Assembly (NCBI GenBank): GCA_020851235.1
Contig: JADZDD010000004.1
Span: 1 to 64,000, forward strand
From: Burkholderiales bacterium
GTDB lineage: Bacteria > Pseudomonadota > Gammaproteobacteria > Burkholderiales > Casimicrobiaceae
Length of the DNA stretch: 64,000 bases
Direction: 5' to 3'
Numbering within the stretch: the stretch's first letter is position 1; each line of letters begins with the position of its first letter. Position numbers and translations under genes: made by a program. Of this stretch, positions 8,858 to 19,947 are shown one piece after another. Below the pieces are notes generated by a model. That model was given only the letters and a program-made list of their open reading frames with translations, made no database searches and was not told where the DNA came from.

Positions 8858-10510
8858 TCACGCCGCGGGAAAGGCACGCCGGATGATCTCCGACGCGGCA
8901 CCCCCCGGCGCCGTTCCGAAGATCGCGCCGCCGAAGGCTTGCGAGGCGAGGCGCGATGCGCAAAAGGCGCCGGCCACCGCCGCCGGTGCATGGCGCACGA
9001 GCAATGCCGCCTGGAGCGCTACCGCGATGCGCTGCGTCACGCCACGACCGGCAGCCTCGTCGCCCGCTCCGTGGACGAGGTCGCGCAGCAGGGCCGCAGC
9101 GAACGCGTCGAGCGTGGTATCGCCGCCGCGCGCGGCGGCAAGCTCGGCGGCGAGTGCATCCACGCACGCGGGTTCGCGACCGATGGCACGCAGGACGTCG
9201 AGACAGACCACGTTGCCGGAACCCTCCCAGATCGAGTTGACCGGCATCTGCCGGTACATTCTCGCGAGCGGCGCCTCCTCGACGTAGCCGTTCCCGCCCA
9301 GCACCTCCATCGCCTCCGCCGCGACGAGCGGCCCCCGCTTGCAGATCCAGAACTTGGCCGCGGGCGTGACGAGGCGGCGCAGGCTGCGCGAGGCATCGTC
9401 GTCGGCATCGAAGGCATGGGCAAGACGCAGCGCGAGCACGGTCGCGGCCTCCGACTCGAGAGCGAGGTCGGCGAGCACCGCTTGCATGAGCGGTTGCGCC
9501 GCAAGCGCGCGACCGAAGGCCTGGCGTTGCCGCGCATGGTGCAACGCCTGCACCACGACGCTGCGCATGAGGCCGGTCGTGCCCAGCACGCAATCGAGGC
9601 GACACAGGTGCCCCATGGCAAGGATCGTCGCGATGCCGCGACCTTCGTCGCCCACGAGTTCGGCGTGCGCGCGTTCGAACTCGACCTCGGCACTGGCGTT
9701 CGACCGATCGCCGAGCTTGTCCTTCAGGCGGAGCAGGCGCAGGGCGTTGACGCTTCCATCCGGACGAAAGCGCGGCAGCAGGAAGCACGAAAGCCCGCCG
9801 GGCGCCTGCGCCAGGACGAGAAATGCATCCGACATCGGCGCCGAGAGGAACCACTTGTGACCCGTCACGACGTAATTGCGTCCCCCGGCAGGCTCGGCGC
9901 GCGTCGTGTTCGTGCGCACGTCCGACCCGCCCTGCCGCTCGGTCATGCCCATCCCCAGCGTGACACCCGCCTTGTCGTGCGCCGGCACGAAGCGAGGGTC
10001 GTAGCGCGCCGCGAAGACGCGGGGCAGCCACGTCGCGGCGAGGTCGGCGTCCAGGCGCAGCGCGGGCACCGCGGCGAAGGTCATCGTCGTCGGGCACAGC
10101 GCACCGCCCTCGACCTGCGCGAGCATCGTGAAGAGGGCGGCGCGCGCGACGTGCGCGCCCGGCCCAGGCCGGGCCCACGGCGCAGACGACACGCCGTGGC
10201 GCGCGAGATAGTCCATGAGCTCGTGATACGCCGGGTGGAACTCGACGTGATCGAGACGATGCCCGTTGCCGTCGAACGGAACGAACCGCGGTGGATAGCG
10301 ATTGGCGAGTTCCGCCCGCAGCCGCATCTCGCCCGCGCCGATCTCCGCACCGCGCTCGTGCAGGAAATCGCACGCGTGCGCGGCACCCTCCCGGACGACC
10401 GCCTCCCGCAGCGCGATGTCGGTGGCGAACGGATTGTCGTCCGCGAGCGGGGGCACCTGATTGAAGGGATCGCGCACGACGGCAACGGCAGGCTCGAGCG
10501 ACGCAGGCAT
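8858..10510 (-). CDS. AidB-like acyl-CoA dehydrogenase family flavoprotein
   Basis: FAD-dependent acyl-CoA dehydrogenase fold, 550 residues, long for the family but right for the AidB branch. The ATG at 10510 was chosen because GGAGGA lies just upstream; the frame is open further 5'. MTERQGGSDVRTNTT and TGHKWFLSAP are the FAD/substrate-binding signatures, and SIWEGSGNVVCLDVLRA near the C-terminus is characteristic of AidB relatives. E. coli AidB is induced by alkylating agents and binds DNA, while other members may oxidise acyl-CoAs. Here the gene is monocistronic, with no beta-oxidation genes nearby, so its role is undecided. Confidence 0.82.
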   Translation of the reverse strand: MPASLEPAVAVVRDPFNQVPPLADDNPFATDIALREAVVREGAAHACDFLHERGAEIGAGEMRLRAELANRYPPRFVPFDGNGHRLDHVEFHPAYHELMDYLARHGVSSAPWARPGPGAHVARAALFTMLAQVEGGALCPTTMTFAAVPALRLDADLAATWLPRVFAARYDPRFVPAHDKAGVTLGMGMTERQGGSDVRTNTTRAEPAGGRNYVVTGHKWFLSAPMSDAFLVLAQAPGGLSCFLLPRFRPDGSVNALRLLRLKDKLGDRSNASAEVEFERAHAELVGDEGRGIATILAMGHLCRLDCVLGTTGLMRSVVVQALHHARQRQAFGRALAAQPLMQAVLADLALESEAATVLALRLAHAFDADDDASRSLRRLVTPAAKFWICKRGPLVAAEAMEVLGGNGYVEEAPLARMYRQMPVNSIWEGSGNVVCLDVLRAIGREPACVDALAAELAAARGGDTTLDAFAAALLRDLVHGAGDEAAGRGVTQRIAVALQAALLVRHAPAAVAGAFCASRLASQAFGGAIFGTAPGGAASEIIRRAFPAA

Positions 10511-10737
10511 GGATCCTCCGTGAACCCAGCGAGCGGCACGGATATCGCCGCCCCCGACAAGTCTAGCCCCTCGCGGCATCCCCCTCGTCCCCACAGGCAG
10601 TCGCACCGGCGCCCACCGCGCGAAGCGGCGGCTCGATCCGCGGTGGACACGCCCGGCGGAAGGCCTCGCGACCCGGCTCGTTCTGGCATACTGCGCGGTC
10701 ATCGCGCGAGGTCGCCTCCCCTCGCGCGGAGCGCGCC

Positions 10738-12394
<1,657 letters not shown>

Positions 12395-12405
<11 letters not shown>

Positions 12406-13498
12406 CGCGCGCCGGTGGCGTGCGCGACACATCCGGTGCGACGACGGCAGCAAGCGTTCGTGCGAGTGTCGGCGCTGGCACCCGGCGACCGCACTCGCGC
12501 TGCTCGCACTCGTCGCCGGTTGCGCAACCCCTCCCCCGGCGCCATTGCCGTCGGCGCCGGCCGCGCCCCCGATGGCTGCACCTGCGCACGGCCCGCTCAT
12601 CGCCCAGGGTGACGACTATCTCGTCGTCGTCGCCGAGGCCGGCGACAGCTTCGACTCGCTCGCGCGGCGTTACCTGGGCGACGCGGCCAAGGCGTGGTGG
12701 ATCGCGCAGTTCAACGACGCGGCCGCGGTGCGCGCCGGGGACATCCTCGTCATTCCCCGCCACGCGCACCATCCGCTGGGCGTGGTCGCCACTGGCTACC
12801 AGACCGTCCCCATCCTGTGCTATCACCGCTTCGGCAGCCGCGCGGCGAAGCTGAGCGTCACGGCGCAGGCCTTCGCGCAGCAGATGGACTTTCTCGCGCG
12901 TCACGGCTACACCGTGATCACGCTCGATCGGCTACACGCCTTTCTCGCCGGCAAGGAAGCGCTGCCCGCGAAGTCGGTGGTGATCACCATCGACGATGGT
13001 TACCGATCGGCGTTCGACATCGCGTATCCGATCCTCAAGCGCCATCGGTTTCCGGCCACCGTGTTTCTCTACACCGATTTCGTCGGCGCGTCCGATGCGC
13101 TGACCTGGGCGCAGATGAAGGAGATGATCGACTCCGGACTCGTGACGATCCAGCCGCACTCGAAGTCGCACGCCAACCTCGCGCAGCGCCTCCCCGGCGA
13201 GACAGACGCGCGCTACCGCGAGCGCGTGCGTCGCGAGGTCACGGTGCCGGTCGACATCCTCCGGGATCGCCTCGGCGAGCGCACGGTCACGTTCGCGTAT
13301 CCGTACGGGGACGTGAACGAGTCGGTCATCGACGCCCTGATCGCCGACGACGTCGCGCAGGGCGTGACCGTGACTGCCGGCGGTAACGCCTTCTACGCGT
13401 ATCCCTACCTGCTTCGGCGCAGCATGATCTTCGGCACCGAGGACCTGGATGCGTTCCAGGCGAAGCTCGTCACCTTCGTGCGCATGCCGGACCGGTGA
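12395..13498 (+). CDS. LysM-type polysaccharide deacetylase lipoprotein
   Basis: Carbohydrate esterase family 4 fold, which removes acetyl groups from chitin-like or peptidoglycan sugars. The ATG at 12395 overlaps the kinase stop by 11 bp; a GTG at 12377 is the alternative. A lipobox, LVAGC, follows a hydrophobic stretch after an unusually long Arg-rich leader of about 30 residues, so it is probably an outer-membrane or periplasmic lipoprotein. A LysM-like segment (AEAGDSFDSLARRYLGD) binds peptidoglycan. The catalytic domain has VITIDDGYRS (catalytic base and metal Asp), QPHSKSHANL (metal His pair) and FAYPYGD. It belongs to the kinase operon. Confidence 0.85.
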
Positions 13499-14496
13499 TG
13501 CCGCGGTTTCGCCGCACGTTGGGCGCTGCCCTCGCCTGTGCGCTTGCCGCCTGCGCACCGGTGCCGGTCGTCGAGACGGCGCAGCCCCCTCCCCCGTCGG
13601 AGGCACCCCTTGCCGCATCGCCACCGCACGACGCCGTGGCCACGGCGATGGCGCAGCAACGCCGGCAGGTCACCGCCGCCCGCGCGCGCGGCGACCTCGC
13701 AGCGGCAGCGACGCATCTTGCGGTCCTTGCCACCCTGGCGCCCGACGACGTCGCGATCGCCCGCGAACTCGCCGTCGCGCGCACGGAGATCGGCAACGCC
13801 GTGCGCGAGCAGTACCGGATCGGCCACGCGGCGCTTGCCGCAGGAGATCTCGAGCGGGCCCATGCCGCGATGTTGCGCGTGCTCGCCCTCGATCCACACG
13901 CGACCGACGCCGCCGCCGTGTTGCGCGACATCGATCGGCGGCGCTTCACGCGGATCCAGGCCGCGCGCGTCGCGAGACTCCCGCCCGTCGACGACACCGT
14001 CGCGAAGAGCGCACCACGACCGGCCGCGACGCCGCCGAACCCCGCCTTGACCAACGGCAACGACGGCTTCGCGATCGACCAGGCGATCGAACTGCTGCGT
14101 GCAGGCGATACGCATTCCGGGCTGCGCGATCTCAAGGCGTACGTCGCCGCCCACCCCGGTGATCGCACCGGCCGCCAGCGCATCGGCGCCGCGGTGGCCG
14201 AGCGCGCGCAGGACCTCGAGCGGCAGGGCAAGCGCGAGGAGGCGTTACGCACCTACGAGCAGGCGAGCGCCCTGCGCGGTGACGCGGGCGGGGCGTGGGT
14301 CGCGCGCGTGGAGCCGCTGCGCAAGAGGCTCTCGCAGGATTATTTCGCCAAGGGGACGCGGGCATTCCGCACGAACCTCACGCAGGCGATTGCCGACCTG
14401 GAGGCGAGCCTTCGCTTCGATCCCGGCAACACGCAGGCCGCGATCAAGCTCGCCGAAGCCAAGGCGGCGCGCGCGAAACTCGAAGCGATCAAGTGA
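13498..14496 (+). CDS. TPR-containing lipoprotein of unknown function
   Basis: A 332-residue protein whose first residues (MPRFRRTLGAALACALAACAP) form a lipoprotein signal with lipobox LAAC. The rest is helical and Ala-rich with tetratricopeptide-like units, clearest at AALAAGDLERAHAAMLRVL and near the C-terminus around LTQAIADLEASLRFDPGN. Such proteins act as scaffolds at the envelope. The ATG shares its A with the stop of the deacetylase gene, so the kinase, deacetylase and lipoprotein genes are coupled. A convergent LysM-TPR gene follows. No specific function can be assigned. Confidence 0.78.
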   Translation: MPRFRRTLGAALACALAACAPVPVVETAQPPPPSEAPLAASPPHDAVATAMAQQRRQVTAARARGDLAAAATHLAVLATLAPDDVAIARELAVARTEIGNAVREQYRIGHAALAAGDLERAHAAMLRVLALDPHATDAAAVLRDIDRRRFTRIQAARVARLPPVDDTVAKSAPRPAATPPNPALTNGNDGFAIDQAIELLRAGDTHSGLRDLKAYVAAHPGDRTGRQRIGAAVAERAQDLERQGKREEALRTYEQASALRGDAGGAWVARVEPLRKRLSQDYFAKGTRAFRTNLTQAIADLEASLRFDPGNTQAAIKLAEAKAARAKLEAIK

Positions 14497-14552
14497 GGTG
14501 ACGCCTGCCGCGCCGAGACGTCGGGACGCACCGGCGCGGGGCGCAACGCCCG

Positions 14553-15554
14553 TCACTTGCCGCCGAATTTCTCGGCGAGCTTCTTGCGCAGGTCGAGCGC
14601 GCGCTCGCGCTCGAGCTTCGCCTTCTGATTGCCCGGCTCGAGTGCGAGTACGCGATCCCAGCTCGCGATTGCGCTGTCCAGATTCTGCCGCTGGAACGCC
14701 AGTGCGGCATCGCGCTCGTAACGGCGGGCCAGCGCGTTGCGTGCCGCATCGCGCTGCGCGATCGCGTCGCGATTGGCCGGATCGCGGGCCGCCGCGTCGC
14801 GATACGCCTCGTACGCCGCCTCGAGGTTGCCGGCCTTCTGGTACGCCGCCGCCTGCTGCATGAGTGCCGTCGCTGCACTTTGCGGGGTGCTGGACTCGGT
14901 TGTTGCCGCCTTCGCGGCCTCGTCGGCGGCATCCGACGTGGCCGCTGCCGCCGGACGAGGCGTCGTGGCCGGTTGCCGTCCCGGGATCTTGATCACCTGA
15001 CCCGCAGCGAGCTTGCTCGGGTTGGCGATGTCGTTGTATTTCGCCAGGATGTGAAAGCGATACCGGTCGCCCAGGTATTGCTGCGCGAGCTTGGATAGCG
15101 AATCGTCGCGCTGCACCGTGTAGCGAAAGTAAACCGTTCCAAGTTCCTTTTGCGGATCAGCCTTGATCTGGTCCATGAGCTTGCGCGCGAGCTCGTTGGC
15201 GGGGTCGAGCTTCATCGCCTCCTCGAGCGTCACCTGCGCCGCGGTCTCGTCACCGTCCTGGAGTTGCGTGATCGCGTCGATCGTGAGCTTGTGCGCCTGC
15301 GCCTTCGCCTGCGCCGGGGTCAGTTCGGGTGCCGGCGGCGGGACCGGCTTGGGTGCCTCGACGACGGGAGGCGGTGGTGGCGCCACGGGTGCGGGCGCCG
15401 GCGCCGGTGCAGGCTCGGGTGGGGGTGTGGCGCAGCCGGCCACGGTCAGGGCAACGAGGGTCGCGAGCACGAGCGCGCGCGGGCGGGGGAGGCAGCGCGC
15501 ACCGCCCGTCGTGCCTCTTCGGTCATGCTCGATCGACAACACGCACCATCCCAT
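14553..15554 (-). CDS. LysM and TPR domain lipoprotein
   Basis: About 333 residues from the ATG at 15554. The start is uncertain: there is no clear ribosome site, the frame is open upstream, and a GTG 12 bp downstream is possible. A lipobox (TVAGC) is followed by a Pro/Ala spacer of repeated PAPAP, a TPR-like helical segment, a LysM domain (FRYTVQRDDSLSKLAQQYLG with KYNDIANPSKLAAGQVIKIP) and more TPR repeats to the C-terminus. It is probably tethered to the outer membrane and binds peptidoglycan. It shares the LysM-plus-TPR theme with the two lipoproteins of the kinase operon, which converge on it. Confidence 0.78.
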   Translation of the reverse strand: MGWCVLSIEHDRRGTTGGARCLPRPRALVLATLVALTVAGCATPPPEPAPAPAPAPVAPPPPPVVEAPKPVPPPAPELTPAQAKAQAHKLTIDAITQLQDGDETAAQVTLEEAMKLDPANELARKLMDQIKADPQKELGTVYFRYTVQRDDSLSKLAQQYLGDRYRFHILAKYNDIANPSKLAAGQVIKIPGRQPATTPRPAAAATSDAADEAAKAATTESSTPQSAATALMQQAAAYQKAGNLEAAYEAYRDAAARDPANRDAIAQRDAARNALARRYERDAALAFQRQNLDSAIASWDRVLALEPGNQKAKLERERALDLRKKLAEKFGGK

Positions 15555-15632
15555 GCGACCCGCGCCGCGGCGGCGGAAAGGCGCATATTGCACGCGGTCG
15601 GGGTCGAAAGACAACTGCCCGGGTGCGCTCGC

Positions 15633-16376
15633 TCACGCCGGCGCGCGACAGAAAATTGCGAGCGCCGAGTAATTGTCCTGCTCGCGCCCACCGCGACGCA
15701 CGACGTCGGCCGTCATGGCCTCGAGCCAAGCCGCCGGACTCGCCGCCCGCGCGAGGCTTTCGATCATGACCGCCTCGTCGACGTATTCCCAGAACCCATC
15801 GGTGCAAAGGAGGAAGGCATCACCTGCCACGAGTGAAAACGGCGTCTCTTGCAGCGTCACGGGCAGATCGACCTCGTGGCCGAGTGCCGCAAAGAGCTTG
15901 CTGCGCACGAGCGACTCACGCGTCGCGCTCGGTGCGAGGTAGCCCGCATCGACGAGCTTTTGCACGACGCTGTGATCCTTCGTCCGGGCGACGATCGCGC
16001 CGGCGCGAAAGCAGTACAGGCGCGTGTCGCCCACGTGCGCCCACACTGCGCTGTCGCGGGCGGTATCGATGGCCAGCACCGTCGCGGTCGCCCGCATGGC
16101 GGCGAGTTCGTCTTGCGCCTGCTGCTGCGCGATGAGCGCCCGGTGCGCTGCCCGCAATGCGGCGTCGAGAGCGCGCGCGCTGCAGTCCGGAGCTTCCTGC
16201 AACGTCTCGAGGACGACGCGTACGGCCAGGCGCGAGGCGACATCCCCTCCGGCATGTCCCCCGGCGCCGTCGCTGACGACCGCGAGGCAGCATGCGTTGC
16301 CGGTCCAGAATCCGTACGCGTCCTCGTTGCGCCCCCGCCCACCGGGATCGCAAACCACCGACATCTCGAGTTCCAT
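15633..16376 (-). CDS. PP2C-family Ser/Thr protein phosphatase
   Basis: Metal-dependent phosphatase predicted to reverse phosphorylation by the nearby kinases. The ATG at 16376 (MELEMSVVCD) gives 247 residues, the usual Stp1/PppA size, and avoids the 68-bp overlap with the FHA gene that the upstream start would create. The conserved series is complete: GRGRNEDAYG, VVSDGAGGHAGGD, AHVGDTRLYCFR, LLCTDGFWEYVD and EQDNYSAL, containing the Asp residues that hold two Mn2+/Mg2+ ions. It lies 16 bp downstream of the FHA protein gene on the same strand, matching the FHA-phosphatase pairing of type VI post-translational regulation. Confidence 0.9.
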   Translation of the reverse strand: MELEMSVVCDPGGRGRNEDAYGFWTGNACCLAVVSDGAGGHAGGDVASRLAVRVVLETLQEAPDCSARALDAALRAAHRALIAQQQAQDELAAMRATATVLAIDTARDSAVWAHVGDTRLYCFRAGAIVARTKDHSVVQKLVDAGYLAPSATRESLVRSKLFAALGHEVDLPVTLQETPFSLVAGDAFLLCTDGFWEYVDEAVMIESLARAASPAAWLEAMTADVVRRGGREQDNYSALAIFCRAPA

Positions 16377-16392
16377 CGCGCGCTGGCTCGCC

Positions 16393-17550
16393 TCAAGGTG
16401 CGCCGGGATCGGGGGCCGCAGGCCGTGCTCGTGCCTGATAAGCGGCGAGGAAGGCGTCACCGAAGAGGAAGTGGAAATCGGTCTGCGCCTCGCGCGAGAT
16501 CTCCGCGTACAGCGCCTCGTACTGGCTCCACAGGCGCGCCTTCTGCTGGACCGCGAGGAACGACGCCGGAGCCGACGCGTTCAAGCGAAGCTCGAGCGCA
16601 GCGGGGTCGAAGCGCGCGAGCACCGCCTCGAGTGCCGCGCGCATGCCCGCGATGAACCCCTCGTGGTGCAGGCAAAGGCTCGCCCGGGCGTCGGCGAGGC
16701 TACGCTGCGGGTCCATGAATCCCGGCGCCGGCGGCGTGAACAGGTGCGCAACCGCGGTCGCGACGTCGGGGGCGAACTTCAGCGGATTGTTGTCCTGCGC
16801 GACGATCACCGTGGCGTCAGCGCGAACCTCGCGCTTCGCGCTCGCGCGTGCCGACAGGAGGTCGAGAAGGCCGCGCATCGTCTCGCGCATGATCGCACCC
16901 AGATCCTCCATGAAACGGGGGTTCAACCCACTCGCAACGTCGAGGTCGGGCACGCCCGCGCCACGCAGCAGCGCCGCGAGCAATGCTGCATCGCCGCGCG
17001 TCGCGGCGGCATCGTCACTGCGCGATGACGGGACCGGTGCCGGCGCCGGAGGCGATGCCTCCGGGATCGGCGCCGGTGCGCGGGGCTCGACCCGCGTCGG
17101 CACCGGACCCGGCGAAGGCACGATCACCGACGCGATCCGGCTCGCCGGCTGCGCCGCGCCGCCCTCGGCCCACGAGACGAGCGTTCCTTCGCGCAGGATC
17201 GTCGTCGTATCGTCGTCGGCCGCTTCCCCGTCCATCCGATCGCCGTCGACGCGCAGGACGTAGCCTCCGATGCGCAACTCGTCGCCCGCACCCAGCACGC
17301 GTTCGCGGCCCTTGCCCACGGGCGTCCCATTGACGAGCACCGCGACCGTGCTTCCCTCGTCGCGCAACGTGTAGCGTCCGCCGACCTGCGCGACGAGCGC
17401 GTGCGTTCGTGAAATGACACGATCCGGATCCGGCAGGACCAACGTGCAGTCCGGTGAACGACCGATGCTGCCGCCGGCGGCGCCGAAGCGCGCATCGATC
17501 GTCGGCTCGACCCGTGTGTCCTTGTAGGTGATGACCGTGATCGTCAGCAT
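16393..17550 (-). CDS. FHA-domain protein with type VI secretion FHA C-terminal domain (TagH-like)
   Basis: A 385-residue phosphothreonine-reader protein. The FHA domain spans about residues 5-100, with GGSIGRSPD, VISRTHA and LVNGTPVG supplying the Gly/Arg, Ser-x-x-His and Asn-Gly positions that define the fold. DDDTTTILREG follows at 112-122, then a Pro/Ala linker (140-185). Residues about 190-372 form the helical domain that in the databases is tied to type VI FHA proteins (TagH/Fha1), including NNPLKFAPDVATAVAHLF and QQKARLWSQYEALY. In type VI systems this protein is phosphorylated by PpkA and dephosphorylated by PppA. No other type VI gene is visible in the window. Confidence 0.87.
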   Translation of the reverse strand: MLTITVITYKDTRVEPTIDARFGAAGGSIGRSPDCTLVLPDPDRVISRTHALVAQVGGRYTLRDEGSTVAVLVNGTPVGKGRERVLGAGDELRIGGYVLRVDGDRMDGEAADDDTTTILREGTLVSWAEGGAAQPASRIASVIVPSPGPVPTRVEPRAPAPIPEASPPAPAPVPSSRSDDAAATRGDAALLAALLRGAGVPDLDVASGLNPRFMEDLGAIMRETMRGLLDLLSARASAKREVRADATVIVAQDNNPLKFAPDVATAVAHLFTPPAPGFMDPQRSLADARASLCLHHEGFIAGMRAALEAVLARFDPAALELRLNASAPASFLAVQQKARLWSQYEALYAEISREAQTDFHFLFGDAFLAAYQARARPAAPDPGAP

Positions 17551-17664
17551 CGCTTTCCCCGTCGCGAGACGGCGCAGGATGGCGCGCGCGACACACGCTC
17601 GTCAAGGCCCGCTCTGGCAAAATGCGCGTCGTCTTCGGCCCGCCCCTTCGCCATTCACACCGCC

Positions 17665-19914
17665 ATGGAGCACCCGCACGCGGCGAGCGCGCCGCAGCAT
17701 ACGTTCGGCGACTTCGCCCGCGAGGTGGGCCAGGGCGTCTCGTCGGCGTTCGTCCTCGTGGCGATGATGCTGCCGCTGGGACTCATCGCCTTCGCGCCCC
17801 TGGGTGCCTACGCGGTGGAGGCCGGGCTGCGCGCGGCGTTTGCCGCGGCGATCTTCGGGACGCTGACCGCGTTCGTCCTGAGCGGCGCGCTGCTGCCCAA
17901 CGAAGTCCCGCGTGCCTCGTCGGTGTTTCTCTTCGCGGCGTTCGTGCTGCGTCTTGCCGCCGACGGCACGCTGCGCGCGACGCCGTCGCACGGCGCCGCC
18001 GAAATCCTCTTTCTCGCCGCCCTGTGCCTCGCGCTGACCGGAGTGATCCAGATCCTCTTCGGCTTCCTGCGCCTGGGCAACATCGCGCGCTTCGTCCCGT
18101 ATCCCGTGGTCGCGGGGCTCATGACGGGCCTTGCGATCTCGCTCGTGCTCTACGAACTGCCCGAGGTTCTGGGCACGCACGGCGCCGAGGGCGGCGCCGG
18201 CGGCGAGGGCGAGAGCCACGGGTACGTCAACGGCTGGGCGGTCCTCGTCGCCCTCGTGACCATCGTGACCTTCGTCATCGTCGCCCGCCGCTGGCCGCGC
18301 TCACCTTCGAAGCTCATCGGGCTGGCCGCCGGAACCGCGGTCGCGACCGTCGTGACGGTCCTCCTCCACGCCGACGTGGGCCCACGCGTGCCGACGCTGG
18401 GCAAGCTGCCGCTGCCGGATGCCCTGTGGCCGCTCGTCTCCGGTGACGGCATCGCTCTGGCTTTCGCCTACGGCGCCGACCTGCTCGTCACCGCGCTCAC
18501 CATCGCCGTGGTCGGGTCGCTCGACAGCCTCCTTGCCGCCGTCGGCGAAGCCGACGGGCCTCTGGACACCGCGCACCACCCCAATCGACTCCTGGTCGCG
18601 CTTGGCTGCGGCAATCTCGTCTCGTCGCTCTTTGGCGGGGTCCCCGTGGCCTATTCGTCGCACCACGCGATCACCACGCACCACGCCGGCGGCTTCAAGC
18701 TCGTCTCGAGCCTCGCCACCACGGTGACGCTCGTGTTGCTCCTGCGCTACGGCGGCGCGCTGTTGCACCTCATCCCGATCGCCGCGCTCTCGGCGATGAT
18801 GCTCGTCATCGCCGTCGGTCTCATCGACCGCTGGGCGGGCGCCACGATCGACCGCCTGCGCCGCGGCCAGTACGACAGCGAACTCATCGTCAACCTCTCG
18901 CTCGTCCTGCTGGTGGCGATCGTGACCATCGCCTTCGGATTGGTTGCCGCGGTCGTGACCGGCCTCATCCTGTCGATGGGCCTCTTCCTCGCCGTCATGA
19001 ACCGCTCGCTTATCCGCTCGGTGCAAACCGGCGCCACGCGCGGGTCACGTCGCGTGTATCCGCCGGAGCAGGCGAGCCTGCTGCGCGTCGAGGGACAGCG
19101 CATCAAGGTGCTCGAACTCGACGGCGCCCTCTTCTTCGGCACTGCGGACCGGCTGGCGGCGGAGGCGCTGCGTGCCGCGCAGGGCGCCCAGTACCTCATC
19201 GTCGACCTGCGTCGCGTGACGATGATCGATGCCTCGGGTGCGCTCATGCTGAACAAGCTGCAACGCCTGCTGCGCGAGCAGCACGTGACGATGCTGCTCG
19301 CGCACGTGTCAGCGACGAGCCGCCTCGGGCGCGCGCTCTTCGGCGCCGGGGTGTTCGTGCAACGCCATCACCCCGAGTGGTTCGAGGACACCGATCGCGC
19401 CCTCGAGTACGCCGAGCGCAAGATCCTCGCTGCCGCCAACGTCGCCGTCGACGAGAAGGAACTCGCCATCGAGGACTTCGCACTGCTGAAGGGACTCTCG
19501 CCGGACGAACTGCGCTTCATGAAGCCCTTCCTCGATCGGCAGCTCTTCGCCGCCCACGCCGCGCTCTACCACGACGGGCAGCAGGGTGAGCGCCTCTACC
19601 TGCTTGCCCGCGGCGCGGTGAGCATCGTCGTCGAAGATCCCGCGGCACATGGCAAGCCGCGCCGCGTCGTCACGCTCGCGCCAGGGGTGATCTTCGGCGA
19701 GTCGGCGATGATCGAAGGCGGCGTCCGGTCGGCGAGTGCCATTGCCGACACCGAGGTCGTGACGTACAGCCTGTCCCGCGCGAATCTCGAAGTCATCCAC
19801 CAGCGTAACCCCGAGCTCGCGCGTCGCTTGCTCCTCAACATGCTGGGGCACCTGTCCGGGCTGCTGCGGATGACCTCCGCGCTCGTGCGCGACGCGAGCG
19901 AGGCGGTCGACTAG
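17665..19914 (+). CDS. SulP anion permease fused to STAS and cyclic-nucleotide-binding domains
   Basis: A 749-residue inner-membrane protein with three parts. Residues 25-450 are SulP/SLC26 membrane helices (LVAMMLPLGLIAF, NIARFVPYPVVAGLMTGLAI). Residues about 475-585 are a STAS domain (IVDLRRVTMIDASGALML). Residues about 605-725 are a cNMP-binding domain whose phosphate cassette reads GESAMIEGGVRSASAIA and keeps the Arg. Family members carry sulfate, bicarbonate or dicarboxylates with H+ or Na+. The C-terminal cNMP module suggests gating or targeting by a nucleotide. CAAAAT at 17618-17623 could be the -10. The anion is not predictable from sequence. Confidence 0.88.
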   Translation: MEHPHAASAPQHTFGDFAREVGQGVSSAFVLVAMMLPLGLIAFAPLGAYAVEAGLRAAFAAAIFGTLTAFVLSGALLPNEVPRASSVFLFAAFVLRLAADGTLRATPSHGAAEILFLAALCLALTGVIQILFGFLRLGNIARFVPYPVVAGLMTGLAISLVLYELPEVLGTHGAEGGAGGEGESHGYVNGWAVLVALVTIVTFVIVARRWPRSPSKLIGLAAGTAVATVVTVLLHADVGPRVPTLGKLPLPDALWPLVSGDGIALAFAYGADLLVTALTIAVVGSLDSLLAAVGEADGPLDTAHHPNRLLVALGCGNLVSSLFGGVPVAYSSHHAITTHHAGGFKLVSSLATTVTLVLLLRYGGALLHLIPIAALSAMMLVIAVGLIDRWAGATIDRLRRGQYDSELIVNLSLVLLVAIVTIAFGLVAAVVTGLILSMGLFLAVMNRSLIRSVQTGATRGSRRVYPPEQASLLRVEGQRIKVLELDGALFFGTADRLAAEALRAAQGAQYLIVDLRRVTMIDASGALMLNKLQRLLREQHVTMLLAHVSATSRLGRALFGAGVFVQRHHPEWFEDTDRALEYAERKILAAANVAVDEKELAIEDFALLKGLSPDELRFMKPFLDRQLFAAHAALYHDGQQGERLYLLARGAVSIVVEDPAAHGKPRRVVTLAPGVIFGESAMIEGGVRSASAIADTEVVTYSLSRANLEVIHQRNPELARRLLLNMLGHLSGLLRMTSALVRDASEAVD

Positions 19915-19947
19915 GGATTCACCCGATGCCGGCGCCGCCGCGCGGCG

